A stretch of 37,279 bases of DNA from an uncultured Pelagibacteraceae bacterium (lineage in GTDB: Bacteria; Pseudomonadota; Alphaproteobacteria; Pelagibacterales; Pelagibacteraceae): positions 1 to 37,279 of the forward strand of contig CACHLD010000008.1 of NCBI GenBank assembly GCA_902580565.1, given 5' to 3'. Positions 15,772-24,409 of this stretch are shown here, piece by piece. The position numbers and the translations under genes were made by a program. How positions within the stretch are numbered: the first letter of the stretch is position 1; each line of letters opens with the position of its first letter. The notes beneath the pieces were generated by a model, which was not told the DNA's origin, did not search any database, and was given only the letters and a program-made list of their open reading frames with translations.

Positions 15772-16338
15772 TTAGTTTAATATAAAATTTTTAATTAATT
15801 TTAACCCTACCTTAGTACTAATACTCTCAGGATGAAACTGAAACCCATGAATATCATATTCCTTATGCATTAATCCCATAATTGTGTTATTTTTAGTCAC
15901 AGCTGTAATAACTAAATCTTTAGGGAAATTTTTATTATCTACTACTAAACTGTGATATCTGGTTGCAATGAAATTATTCTGAATATTTTGAAAAAGTCCC
16001 TTTTTATTATGTTTAATTTTGCTAGTTTTTCCGTGCATTAAATTTTTTGCAGAAATAATTTTTCCTCCAAAAACTTGGCCTATTATTTGGTGCCCTAAAC
16101 ATACACCGAGAATTGGGATCTTTTTGTAAACTTCATTTACAATTTTAAGACAATTACCAGCTTGGTTAGGATTACCTGGTCCAGGCGATATAATAATTTT
16201 ATCGTATTTTTTTTTAAGAATAGATATCCCATTAATTTTATCGTTTCTAACAACATCTACATTCTTTTTAAATTTAGATATGTAGTGGTATAAATTATAT
16301 GTAAAACTATCGTAATTATCTATCAACAATATTTTCAT
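15772..16338 (-). CDS. trpG: Anthranilate synthase component II (glutamine amidotransferase)
   Basis: TrpG releases ammonia from glutamine and passes it to TrpE. Seen: a class I amidotransferase of 188 residues with NYDSFTYN at 8-15, the oxyanion loop SPGPGNP, nucleophile C80 in GVCLGHQ, and the His/Glu of the triad (H169, E171) in FQFHPES. The stop of trpE directly abuts its ATG, which fits the fixed ratio of the two subunits. It might also serve para-aminobenzoate synthesis as PabA, as in several bacteria with one such gene. That is inference. Confidence 0.94.
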   Translation of the reverse strand: MKILLIDNYDSFTYNLYHYISKFKKNVDVVRNDKINGISILKKKYDKIIISPGPGNPNQAGNCLKIVNEVYKKIPILGVCLGHQIIGQVFGGKIISAKNLMHGKTSKIKHNKKGLFQNIQNNFIATRYHSLVVDNKNFPKDLVITAVTKNNTIMGLMHKEYDIHGFQFHPESISTKVGLKLIKNFILN

Positions 16339-17796
16339 TTAGTCTATTGCTTTCATGAGAGCTTTAGCTTTATTTATAGTTTCAATATATTCTTTTTCAG
16401 GCTTACTATCAGCTACCACACCAGCACCTGCCTGCACATAAAACTTATTATTTTTTATAAGCGCAGTTCTTAGAGCAATGCATGTATCAAATTCGTTATT
16501 TGAGGTAAAATACCCTATCCCACCAGCGTATAATTTTCTCTTATTTTTTTCGAGTTCATCAATTATTTCCATAGCTCTTATTTTTGGTGCTCCACTAACT
16601 GTCCCTGCTGGGAAACCTGATAAAAGGGTTTCAAATAAAGAATTTTTTTTATTAAATTTACCAACCACATTAGAAACTATGTGCATTACATGTGAGTATT
16701 TTTCTACTTTAAATTTTTCTGTTACTTTAACAGAATTAATTTTAGCTACTTTACCAACGTCATTACGACCAAGATCTAATAACATTAAGTGTTCTGCTAA
16801 TTCTTTTTTATCATTAAGTAAATCTTTCTCATATTTTTTATCTTCTTTGTTGTTTTTTCCTCGTGGTCTTGTCCCAGCTATGGGTCTTATTGTTATTTCA
16901 TTTTTTCTAAGTCTTACCAAAATTTCCGGACTACTACCCAAAATATTAAAGTCATCATAATTGAAATAAAACATAAAAGGAGAAGGGTTAGATTTTCTTA
17001 AATGATTATAAATCTCAATGGGTTTTTTATTAATTTTTCTTTCAAACCTCTGGCTTAGTACAACCTGAAAAATATCACCTTTCTCAATATAATTTTTTGC
17101 TTTTTTTACTAATAATTTAAATTTTTTTTTTGAAGTGTTTGATTTAATTAAATTTTTATTTGGTTTAAAAGTTAATTTTTCTGGTAATTTTATATTTTCA
17201 AGATCTTCGTATAAATCAAATTTCTTAATTACAGACTCATACATTTCCTTATAATTTTTAATTTTAGTATCAGCATAAACATTCTCTATATAATAAATTT
17301 GTTTTTTTAAATTATCGTAAATAATCAAATTTTTCGGTCTAGAAAGTCTTACATCAGGAATATTAAGATCGTCCTTACATTTATTAGGTATTTTTTCTAT
17401 ATAACGAATTACGTCATAAGAGAAATAGCCAACTAACATTGATGCCATAGAAGGTATTTGAACAGGTGTTTTAATATTAAATTTTTCTATTAATTCATTA
17501 ATATATTTTAGAGGCTCAGCTTTAATTCTTTTTTTTTTGCCAAGGCTATTTATTGTAATTGTATTTTTGTTTATATCCCAGATTTTATCGGGATTTAATC
17601 CTATTATTGTAAATCTACCTCTTACTTTGCCTCTTTCGACTGACTCAAAAATAAAACTATTTTTTTCAGCTAATATGAATTTAAACAAATTTTCTACTTT
17701 AAAATATTGCTTACAACTTTTTTTTTTAAATAAAACTTGATGCTCTCTTTTTAAATGTGTTCTTTTGAATTTTTCAAAACTAGTATTTAATCTCAT
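16339..17796 (-). CDS. trpE: Anthranilate synthase component I
   Basis: TrpE makes anthranilate from chorismate and ammonia. Seen: a C-terminal chorismate-binding domain with PIAGTRPRG, DLGRNDVGKV, SGFPAGTVSGAPKIRAME, GGIGYF and QAGAGVVADS. An N-terminal segment contains FIFES, the counterpart of the LLES motif that binds tryptophan in feedback-inhibited enzymes. The 485-residue length is normal. The first ATG overlaps the stop of the PpiD-like gene (TAATG). I see no leader peptide or attenuator, since there is no room between the two genes; transcription probably begins ahead of the PpiD-like gene. Confidence 0.95.
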   Translation of the reverse strand: MRLNTSFEKFKRTHLKREHQVLFKKKSCKQYFKVENLFKFILAEKNSFIFESVERGKVRGRFTIIGLNPDKIWDINKNTITINSLGKKKRIKAEPLKYINELIEKFNIKTPVQIPSMASMLVGYFSYDVIRYIEKIPNKCKDDLNIPDVRLSRPKNLIIYDNLKKQIYYIENVYADTKIKNYKEMYESVIKKFDLYEDLENIKLPEKLTFKPNKNLIKSNTSKKKFKLLVKKAKNYIEKGDIFQVVLSQRFERKINKKPIEIYNHLRKSNPSPFMFYFNYDDFNILGSSPEILVRLRKNEITIRPIAGTRPRGKNNKEDKKYEKDLLNDKKELAEHLMLLDLGRNDVGKVAKINSVKVTEKFKVEKYSHVMHIVSNVVGKFNKKNSLFETLLSGFPAGTVSGAPKIRAMEIIDELEKNKRKLYAGGIGYFTSNNEFDTCIALRTALIKNNKFYVQAGAGVVADSKPEKEYIETINKAKALMKAID

Positions 17797-19250
17797 TAAA
17801 ATGAATTTTTTACTCTATCAATAGTTCTTTTATTAAGTTCAACATTGTATTTTACATTAAGATTTTGATCGTAAGTAGCATAAATTTGATTTATTAAGTC
17901 TAACCGAGCTTTAGCTTCATATCTCTCAAAAATTTTTGAATTTTTATCTAATTGTTTTTTTTGTGTTTTGACAACTAAAACTAAGAAATTTTTCGTGAGT
18001 GTGCTATTCGTTATAAGGTCTACTTTACCATCTTTTGTTAAAAAAATTCTTTTAATAATTCCTTCTGAAAAAACGTCATTTTGTTTCAAATTAGAAATTT
18101 TATAATCTTTTAATTCGAGGTTATTTTCTAATGCAAATTTTTCCATTTTTTTTCTGTCAAATCCACCCATGCTAATATCTTTTACAATTGAACTATTACC
18201 TTTTATTTTATTTTGAAAATTCACTTGAGCATTAATCATCTTTAACACTTCTGGATCATTAATGGGTTTGGACAAATTTTCTATAGAAATAATTTCACTT
18301 AAAAAATAATCGCTATCAATTTTTATAATCTCAGGTAAATTTACTTTTTTGATATCAAAAATTTTTTCAAAAAGTTTATCAGGTAAGTTACTTACCTCCT
18401 TATTATTTTCATCTTTTTTTTTGTTATCTATTTTTCTAATATTTATGATTTCTAAATTATTTTCATTTGAAGCATCATCAAAAGCTTGTCCATCTAAAAT
18501 ATTATTTTCTAAAATATCTAATTGTTTAAAAAATTCATCATCGTACTCATCTCTACCTGTTACTGCTCTAGGTGTAATTTTAGCATATCTTAAAGATTTT
18601 AATTCTTTCATAAATAAACTTTTATTTTTTTCATAAATTTCATTGATTTTTTCTTTTGATGGTTTTTTATTCAAGTAAAATAAATTTAGATCAATATATT
18701 TTATAGTTTTAATTTGATTTTCTTTATTGAAAGCATTAACTACTAATTCCTCAGGAATAATAATTCCTCCTGCTAAAAAATCTAAAAATTGTCTTTTAGA
18801 TTCTTGTTTTACAATATTTTGCTCAAAACTAGGAGCGGTTAAACCACTTTCAAGGAGAAATTTTTCGTACTTTGTTCTTGAAAATTTATTATCTTTTAAA
18901 AATAATTCATCATTTTTTAATATATTTCTTAAGGAATTATCATTTACTGTGACTCCAGACTCCTTTATTTCTAAATCCATAACTTTACGACCAATAAATT
19001 CTGCCAATATTTTTTCAATTAAATCTGTATTAGGCAGATTTTTGATTTGATCATCATTCAATCTTAACCTGTTTACATATTTTACAAACTCTTGAGTGCT
19101 AATTTTTTTGGAGTCAATTGTAGCAATTACATTTTGATTTCCTCCTCTAAAAACATCTCCCATTCCCCAAAACACAAAGGGTAGGATGATAATGCCCACT
19201 AAAATTTTTACCAAAAACGATTTTGATAATTTTCCTATTGAAGTTGCCAT
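17796..19250 (-). CDS. PpiD/SurA-N-like membrane-anchored periplasmic chaperone, parvulin domain degenerate
   Basis: PpiD-type proteins sit at the exit of the Sec channel and help secreted proteins fold. Seen: a short cytoplasmic start, one membrane helix (about 13-31, ending FVFWGMGDVFRGG) and a SurA-N/PpiD-like helical domain to about 190. The signature VIATIDSKKISTQEFVKYVN is at about 41-60. The following region is where a parvulin prolyl isomerase domain should sit. It is short and lacks the usual glycine-rich GG-DLGW motif. At 484 residues the protein is shorter than E. coli PpiD (623). I therefore call a chaperone rather than an active isomerase. Its place between tpiA and the trp genes is the normal alphaproteobacterial one. 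Confidence 0.82.
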   Translation of the reverse strand: MATSIGKLSKSFLVKILVGIIILPFVFWGMGDVFRGGNQNVIATIDSKKISTQEFVKYVNRLRLNDDQIKNLPNTDLIEKILAEFIGRKVMDLEIKESGVTVNDNSLRNILKNDELFLKDNKFSRTKYEKFLLESGLTAPSFEQNIVKQESKRQFLDFLAGGIIIPEELVVNAFNKENQIKTIKYIDLNLFYLNKKPSKEKINEIYEKNKSLFMKELKSLRYAKITPRAVTGRDEYDDEFFKQLDILENNILDGQAFDDASNENNLEIINIRKIDNKKKDENNKEVSNLPDKLFEKIFDIKKVNLPEIIKIDSDYFLSEIISIENLSKPINDPEVLKMINAQVNFQNKIKGNSSIVKDISMGGFDRKKMEKFALENNLELKDYKISNLKQNDVFSEGIIKRIFLTKDGKVDLITNSTLTKNFLVLVVKTQKKQLDKNSKIFERYEAKARLDLINQIYATYDQNLNVKYNVELNKRTIDRVKNSF

Positions 19251-19262
19251 TTTAATAATCTA

Positions 19263-19291
19263 TTAAGTGTTTAAACTAATACACCTATATT
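19263..19291 (+). promoter_or_regulatory. Candidate tpiA promoter in the divergent ppiD-tpiA spacer
   Basis: A TATATT at 19286-19291 lies 17 bases after a weak TTAAGT at 19263-19268. Transcription would begin near 19298, giving a short leader with an AAGG Shine-Dalgarno (19304-19307) six bases before the tpiA ATG. The -35 is poor, and in DNA this AT-rich such matches are common. A promoter must exist here because the flanking genes diverge. Confidence 0.35.
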
Positions 19292-19305
19292 AATTTTTAA
19301 ACTAA
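19270..19305. repeat. 10-bp direct repeat between divergent ppiD-like gene and tpiA
   Basis: The decamer TTTAAACTAA occurs at 19270-19279 and again at 19296-19305, exactly 26 bases apart, inside a 63-bp spacer between divergent genes. The two copies bracket the candidate tpiA -10. It could be a regulator site read once per operon, or a chance match in AT-rich DNA. Confidence 0.5.
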
Positions 19306-19313
19306 GGCAAATA

Positions 19314-20057
19314 ATGAAGTATTTTATTGGAAATTGGAAAATGTTTGGTGTTCCAAAGTCTGTAAATATACTAAATAGGATAAATTCATTTTATGCTAAA
19401 GATAAAAATCGAAATAAGTATAGAGTAATAATTACTCCTCCTTTTACTTTAATAGAAAGCTTTGCAAAATATTTTCAAAGAAAAAAAATTTTAATAGGAT
19501 CTCAAAATTGTTATCAAAAAGACTTCTTTTCATCAGATACTTCAGCGATTAGTCCTTACATGTTAAAAAGTGTTGGCGCAAAATATACCTTAATTGGTCA
19601 TTCTGACAATAGAGCTGAAGGAGATAACGACTCTATTTTAAAAGATAAAGTTAAATTCGCAATTAAAAATAATTTAAAAGTTGTTTTCTGCATCGGTGAA
19701 AATAAATTAGAAAAAAAAAATAAGCGAACTTTAAGCGTACTAAAAAAACAATTAATTAAAGTTTTAGAAAGTAAATTTGATAAAAAAAATATTATAGTTG
19801 CCTATGAACCTATTTGGTCTATTGGATCTGGAAAGATCCCGACTAAACAAGAATTACAAAAAACAACTACTCACATAAAGAAGGTGCTTAAAAACATATT
19901 TAAAAAGAAAAGTCCTGCTGTTCTTTACGGAGGTTCAGTAGATGGAAACAATATAGATATGTTGAAACAAATTAGTGAAATAGATGGGTTTTTAGTTGGA
20001 GGAGCTTCAAAATCCTCTAAAAAATTTATTGATATAATAAAAAATTACTATAGATAA
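19314..20057 (+). CDS. tpiA: Triosephosphate isomerase
   Basis: TpiA interconverts dihydroxyacetone phosphate and glyceraldehyde 3-phosphate. Seen: GNWKM with N7 and K9, catalytic H96, catalytic E165 in AYEPIWSIG, the mobile loop SGKIPT, and the phosphate-binding YGGSVDGNN and GFLVGGAS. The 247-residue length is normal. Oddity: the strongly conserved GHSERR motif reads GHSDNR, so the second-shell Glu is Asp98 and the next Arg is Asn99. It opens a plus-strand unit divergent from the PpiD-like gene, and secG follows after five bases. Confidence 0.95.
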   Translation: MKYFIGNWKMFGVPKSVNILNRINSFYAKDKNRNKYRVIITPPFTLIESFAKYFQRKKILIGSQNCYQKDFFSSDTSAISPYMLKSVGAKYTLIGHSDNRAEGDNDSILKDKVKFAIKNNLKVVFCIGENKLEKKNKRTLSVLKKQLIKVLESKFDKKNIIVAYEPIWSIGSGKIPTKQELQKTTTHIKKVLKNIFKKKSPAVLYGGSVDGNNIDMLKQISEIDGFLVGGASKSSKKFIDIIKNYYR

Positions 20058-20062
20058 GCATT

Positions 20063-20362
20063 ATGGAAAGTTTACTTATTACAATTAATATCATTTTAGC
20101 AATTATTCTTGTAATTTCTGTTTTACTTCAAAAATCTGAAGGAGGTGCTCTAGGTCTTGGTGTTTCACAAGATAATTTCACATCAGCGAGAGCTGTAGGA
20201 AGTTTTTTAACTAAGTTTACATCAATAATCGCAACTTTATTTATTATTTGTAGCGTAGCAATAGTTGCTATTTCAAGAGATGAACTTCGTGAAACACAAT
20301 CAGTTCTTGAGAAACAAGAAGAGGAAAATTCAAATCTTCCACAAATCCCTCAATCAAAATAA
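20063..20362 (+). CDS. secG: Preprotein translocase subunit SecG
   Basis: SecG is the small partner of SecYE in the inner-membrane protein export channel. Seen: 99 residues with two membrane helices (about 3-22 and 52-71) and the conserved cytosolic loop LLQKSEGGALGLGVSQ. After a few polar residues comes a short acidic, Gln-rich tail. The tpiA-secG pairing is common in bacteria. Confidence 0.93.
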   Translation: MESLLITINIILAIILVISVLLQKSEGGALGLGVSQDNFTSARAVGSFLTKFTSIIATLFIICSVAIVAISRDELRETQSVLEKQEEENSNLPQIPQSK

Positions 20363-20371
20363 ATTTATTTC

Positions 20372-20400
20372 TTGGTTTTTTATCAATTATAACGTATAAA
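20372..20400 (+). promoter_or_regulatory. Candidate sigma70-type promoter before pyrG
   Basis: TTGGTT (20372-20377) and TATAAA (20395-20400) are separated by 17 bases. Transcription would begin near 20407, only about two bases before the pyrG ATG, and no Shine-Dalgarno is visible there. The message would be nearly leaderless if this promoter is used; read-through from secG is the alternative. Confidence 0.4.
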
Positions 20401-20408
20401 ATTCTTCC

Positions 20409-22031
20409 ATGGCGCGATACATTTTCGTTACTGGCGGCGTGGTTTCATCTTTAGGTAAGGGACTATCATCAGCTTCACTTGCGTATTTATTACAATCAAG
20501 AGGTTACAAGGTAAGACTTAGAAAATTAGATCCATACTTAAATGTCGACCCAGGAACAATGAGTCCTTTTCAACACGGTGAGGTTTATGTAACTAACGAT
20601 GGAGCCGAAACCGATTTAGACTTAGGACACTATGAAAGATTCTCGGGAATTTCTGCAAAAAAGTCTGACAACATTACAACAGGTAAAATTTATAACGATG
20701 TTTTAAAAAGAGAACGTCAAGGAAAATATTTAGGTAAAACTGTACAAGTTATTCCACACATAACAAACAGGATCAAAGAGTTCATTAAAAACGATGTATT
20801 AAAAGAAGACTTTGTTATTTGTGAGATAGGAGGAACTGTGGGTGACATAGAAAGCCTCCCTTTTTTAGAGGCTATTAGGCAATTTTCAAATGAATTTGGA
20901 AGGAAAAATACTTTATTCATACATCTTACTTTAGTACCTTTCATGAAAGCTTCTGATGAAATAAAAACAAAACCTACTCAACACTCAGTAAAAGAATTGA
21001 GAAGCATTGGTATTCAACCAGATATTATTATTTGCAGATCTGAAAGACCTATTTCTCTGGACCAAAGAAAGAAAATTTCTTTATTTTGTAATGTATCTAT
21101 AGATGATGTTATTGAAACAGTTGATGTTAAAACAATTTATGAGGCTCCAATAAGCTTCAATAAAGAAAAATTAGACGAGAGAGTCTTAAAATTTTTTAAT
21201 ATTAAATCTAAAAGAAAAGTCAATCTTCAACCTTGGAAAAGAATTACTCAATTAGTTTTAAATACAAAAAACAAAGTAAATATTGCAATAATTGGTAAAT
21301 ATGTAGAACTAAAAGATGCTTATAAATCCCTAGATGAAGCACTAACACATGGTGGTATAGCTAATAATTTAAAAGTTAATCTCATAAGAATTGAGTCTGA
21401 TCATTTAAAAGCAAAAGAAATAAATAGCAAGTTGAAGGGTGCATCAGGGATTTTAATACCAGGCGGTTTTGGAAAAAGAGGTACCGAAGGAAAAATTGCA
21501 GCAATAAATTATGCGAGAAAAAACAAAATACCATTTTTAGGCATTTGTTTCGGAATGCAAATGGCCGTTATTGAGTTTGCTCGAAATAAATTAAATATAA
21601 AAAATGCAACGTCAAGTGAGTTTGGTTCCTCTAAAGCTTCCGTAGTGGGATTGATGAGTGAGTGGGTAAAGGACGGTAAATTAATGAAAGGAACTGATAA
21701 AGATTTAGGCGGAACTATGCGACTAGGAAGTTATGAGGCAAGACTTAAAAAAGACACAAAAGTAAGTAAAATTTATAATTCTTTGAAGATAGAAGAAAGG
21801 CATCGGCATAGATATGAGGTTAACATCAATTATAAAGAGGATTTTGAAAATAAAGGAATGATTTTTTCAGGTTTGTCTCCAGATAATAAATTACCAGAAA
21901 TTGTAGAACTGAGAGATCATCCTTGGTTTATAGGAGTTCAGTTTCATCCTGAATTTAAATCTAGACCTTTAACTCCACATCCTTTATTCTCATCATTTAT
22001 TAAGGCAGCAAAAATCAATTCGAAAAAATGA
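20409..22031 (+). CDS. pyrG: CTP synthase
   Basis: PyrG aminates UTP to CTP using glutamine and ATP. Seen: an N-terminal synthetase domain starting [18 protein letters not shown] (P-loop), with [11 protein letters not shown] and [20 protein letters not shown], to about 270. A class I amidotransferase domain follows, with [11 protein letters not shown], nucleophile-bearing [10 protein letters not shown], and the His/Glu pair in [12 protein letters not shown]. The 540-residue length is typical. The stop overlaps the kdsA start as ATGA; the pair is also adjacent in many proteobacteria, since CTP is used to activate the Kdo that KdsA leads to. Confidence 0.97.
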   Translation: MARYIFVTGGVVSSLGKGLSSASLAYLLQSRGYKVRLRKLDPYLNVDPGTMSPFQHGEVYVTNDGAETDLDLGHYERFSGISAKKSDNITTGKIYNDVLKRERQGKYLGKTVQVIPHITNRIKEFIKNDVLKEDFVICEIGGTVGDIESLPFLEAIRQFSNEFGRKNTLFIHLTLVPFMKASDEIKTKPTQHSVKELRSIGIQPDIIICRSERPISLDQRKKISLFCNVSIDDVIETVDVKTIYEAPISFNKEKLDERVLKFFNIKSKRKVNLQPWKRITQLVLNTKNKVNIAIIGKYVELKDAYKSLDEALTHGGIANNLKVNLIRIESDHLKAKEINSKLKGASGILIPGGFGKRGTEGKIAAINYARKNKIPFLGICFGMQMAVIEFARNKLNIKNATSSEFGSSKASVVGLMSEWVKDGKLMKGTDKDLGGTMRLGSYEARLKKDTKVSKIYNSLKIEERHRHRYEVNINYKEDFENKGMIFSGLSPDNKLPEIVELRDHPWFIGVQFHPEFKSRPLTPHPLFSSFIKAAKINSKK

Positions 22032-22852
22032 CAAATCATAAAGTAAAATGTTCTGATTTTGAGATTGCCAACAATAAACCATTTACTTTAATTGCTGGAC
22101 CTTGCCAGCTTGAAAATGAGACTCATGCAATAAAAATTTCCTCTGAACTTAAAAAAATTACCTCAGAACTTCAAATAAATCTAATTTATAAAACTTCTTT
22201 TGATAAAGCGAACAGAACAAGTCTTAAAGGGAAAAGAGGGATAGGATTAGAAAAATCTTTACCTATCTTCGATAAGATAAGAAAAGAAGTTGGTGTTCCA
22301 GTCTTGACAGATGTTCATACAGCTGAGCAGTGTTCTATTGTTTCTGATCATGTTGATGTTTTGCAAATACCTGCATTTCTGTGTCGTCAAACAGATTTAC
22401 TTATATCTGCGGCAAAAACAGGAAAAATTATTAATATTAAGAAAGGTCAATTTTTAGCTCCTTGGGATATGGCTCAGGTAATAAAAAAAGTCGAAGACTC
22501 TGGAAATAAAAATATTTTAATTACTGAGAGAGGCGCAAGTTTTGGATATAATACTTTAGTATCCGACATGAGAGCTTTACCCATTATGTCAAAATATGGT
22601 TTTCCAATCGTTTTTGATGCTACACATTCAGTTCAACAACCTGGAGGAATGGGTGAGAAAAGTGGTGGACAAAAAGAATTTGTTCCGCATCTAGCTAGAG
22701 CAGCCGTTGCTGTAGGCGTTGGTGCAATTTTTATAGAAACTCACGAAGATCCAAATAATGCGCCATCAGATGGTCCAAATATGGTGCCATTAAATGAAAT
22801 GAAAAATTTATTAAAAAAATTAACTGAAATAGATAATTTAATTAAAAAATAA
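22028..22852 (+). CDS. kdsA: 3-deoxy-D-manno-octulosonate 8-phosphate synthase (metal-dependent class)
   Basis: KdsA condenses arabinose 5-phosphate and PEP to Kdo-8-phosphate, the precursor of the inner-core sugar attached to lipid A. Seen: LIAGPCQLE with C26, [48 protein letters not shown] and [16 protein letters not shown]. The cysteine in AGPC, where E. coli has Asn, together with the downstream His, Glu and Asp, matches the metal-binding set of the Aquifex-type enzyme. It is therefore probably metal-dependent. The 274-residue length is normal. eno follows after four bases. Confidence 0.96.
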   Translation: MTNHKVKCSDFEIANNKPFTLIAGPCQLENETHAIKISSELKKITSELQINLIYKTSFDKANRTSLKGKRGIGLEKSLPIFDKIRKEVGVPVLTDVHTAEQCSIVSDHVDVLQIPAFLCRQTDLLISAAKTGKIINIKKGQFLAPWDMAQVIKKVEDSGNKNILITERGASFGYNTLVSDMRALPIMSKYGFPIVFDATHSVQQPGGMGEKSGGQKEFVPHLARAAVAVGVGAIFIETHEDPNNAPSDGPNMVPLNEMKNLLKKLTEIDNLIKK

Positions 22853-22856
22853 TCAG

Positions 22857-24113
22857 ATGGTAAAAATTACTAATGTTAGAGGTCGTCAAGTTTTTGACAG
22901 CAGAGGAAACCCAACTGTTGAAGCAGAAGTTTTTTTAGATAATGATATTTCTGCTACAGCTATATCTCCATCTGGTGCATCTACAGGAGCTTTTGAAGCT
23001 TACGAATTAAGAGATAATGATCAAAATAATTTTTTAGGTAAAAGTGTTAAGGAAGCTATAGAAAATATAAATAAAAAAATTGGATCAAGTTTAAAGGGTT
23101 TGGATCCAGCTGATCAATCTAAGATTGATAAAATTTTATGTGATTTGGATGGTAGTGAAAATAAAAAAAATCTCGGAGCTAACGCAACTTTAGCTGTATC
23201 TTTAGCTAATTCAAAATCAGCAGCCTTGTCAGTTAAAAAACCCCTTTATAAAAACTTAGGAAAATCTTTTTCTTTACCTAACCCTTTGATGAACATTATT
23301 AATGGAGGTGTTCATGCAGACAATGATTTAAAAATTCAGGAGTTTATGATTAGGCCAGACTCAGCAAAAAATTTTTTAGATGCAGTAGAAAAATGTTTTC
23401 TTGTTATTCAAAACTTAAAAAGTTTATTGAAATCAAAAAAAATGCTCACAAACGTTGGAGATGAAGGTGGTTTTGCCCCGTCAATTAATACTAATGAAGA
23501 AGCTCTTGAATTAATTGTAAATTCTATAGATAAATCAAACTTAACGCCTGGTAAAGATGTTGTAATTTGTCTGGATGTTGCGGCTAATGAATTAATTAAT
23601 AAAGAAGGAAAATATTCAATTCAATCTAGTAATTTTACTCCAGTAGACGACGTTGTCAGTTATTATAAAAAATTGACTGCAAGCTATCCTATTAAATCGA
23701 TAGAAGATCCTTTCGCTGAAGAGGACTGGGATTCTTGGAAAAAAATTACATCAGAAATCGGCAAAAATGTCCAAATCGTTGGAGATGACTTACTAGTAAC
23801 TAATTCAAAAAGATTAAAGAAAGGTATAGAAAATAGTTCCGCAAACAGTATTTTGATCAAGCCTAACCAAATAGGAACCTTATCTGAAACACTAGAAGTT
23901 ATCTCAATTGCAAAAAAAGCAAATTTTAACACAATAATTTCGCATAGATCTGGAGATACAGAAGACACATTTATAGCAGATCTAGCAGTAGCAACAGAAT
24001 CATCTCAGATTAAAACCGGATCTTTGGCTAGATCTGAAAGAGTAGCTAAATATAATAGGATCTTACGCATAGAAGAAGAACTTGGAAATCAAGTTAAAAT
24101 GGCTAAAATCTAG
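22857..24113 (+). CDS. eno: Enolase
   Basis: Enolase converts 2-phosphoglycerate to phosphoenolpyruvate, which kdsA next door consumes. Seen: FDSRGNPTVEAEV and SGASTGAFEAYELRD at the start. NPLMNIINGGVHADND follows, then NVGDEGGFAPS with the catalytic Glu and SIEDPFAEEDW with metal ligands. VGDDLLVTN, LIKPNQIGTLSE with the catalytic Lys, SHRSGDTEDTFIADLAV and KTGSLARSERVAKYN follow. The 418-residue length is normal. The ftsB-like gene follows after two bases. Confidence 0.98.
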   Translation: MVKITNVRGRQVFDSRGNPTVEAEVFLDNDISATAISPSGASTGAFEAYELRDNDQNNFLGKSVKEAIENINKKIGSSLKGLDPADQSKIDKILCDLDGSENKKNLGANATLAVSLANSKSAALSVKKPLYKNLGKSFSLPNPLMNIINGGVHADNDLKIQEFMIRPDSAKNFLDAVEKCFLVIQNLKSLLKSKKMLTNVGDEGGFAPSINTNEEALELIVNSIDKSNLTPGKDVVICLDVAANELINKEGKYSIQSSNFTPVDDVVSYYKKLTASYPIKSIEDPFAEEDWDSWKKITSEIGKNVQIVGDDLLVTNSKRLKKGIENSSANSILIKPNQIGTLSETLEVISIAKKANFNTIISHRSGDTEDTFIADLAVATESSQIKTGSLARSERVAKYNRILRIEEELGNQVKMAKI

Positions 24114-24115
24114 AT

Positions 24116-24409
24116 ATGCGACTTATTGAAAGTTTTAAAAAGAAAAAACTTATATTATTTAATATATTTCTCACTTTATATGTTGGAATAAACTTTATAG
24201 GTGGAGAAAGAGGTTTAGTTTCATATTTTGAAAAAAAGAAACTTTATAAAGACCTTGTGTTACAAGAAGAATATCTGACTTCAGAGATACATAGCTTGAA
24301 ACACAAAATTGATTTAATAACGAACAATGATTTAGATTATTTAGATATGCTTTACAGAGAGAAATTGAAATATGGCACTGAAGATGAAATTTTAATTAAA
24401 TTAAGATGA
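24116..24409 (+). CDS. ftsB: FtsB/DivIC-family septum formation initiator
   Basis: FtsB is a bitopic cell-division protein that links FtsL and FtsQ at the septum. Seen: 97 residues, a basic cytosolic start, one membrane helix (about 12-29), the alphaproteobacterial GERGLVSY segment, a coiled coil (about 38-65) and an acidic C-terminal part ('[10 protein letters not shown]'). The eno-ftsB order is conserved widely in proteobacteria. In many alphaproteobacteria pdhABC comes next; here lipA follows at once, overlapping as ATGA. Confidence 0.85.
   Translation: MRLIESFKKKKLILFNIFLTLYVGINFIGGERGLVSYFEKKKLYKDLVLQEEYLTSEIHSLKHKIDLITNNDLDYLDMLYREKLKYGTEDEILIKLR

Noticed and set aside
16478-16960. Long open frame antisense to trpE
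   Set aside because: trpE is certain by motif on the other strand. The antisense product has no recognisable domain and arises from biased codon use.
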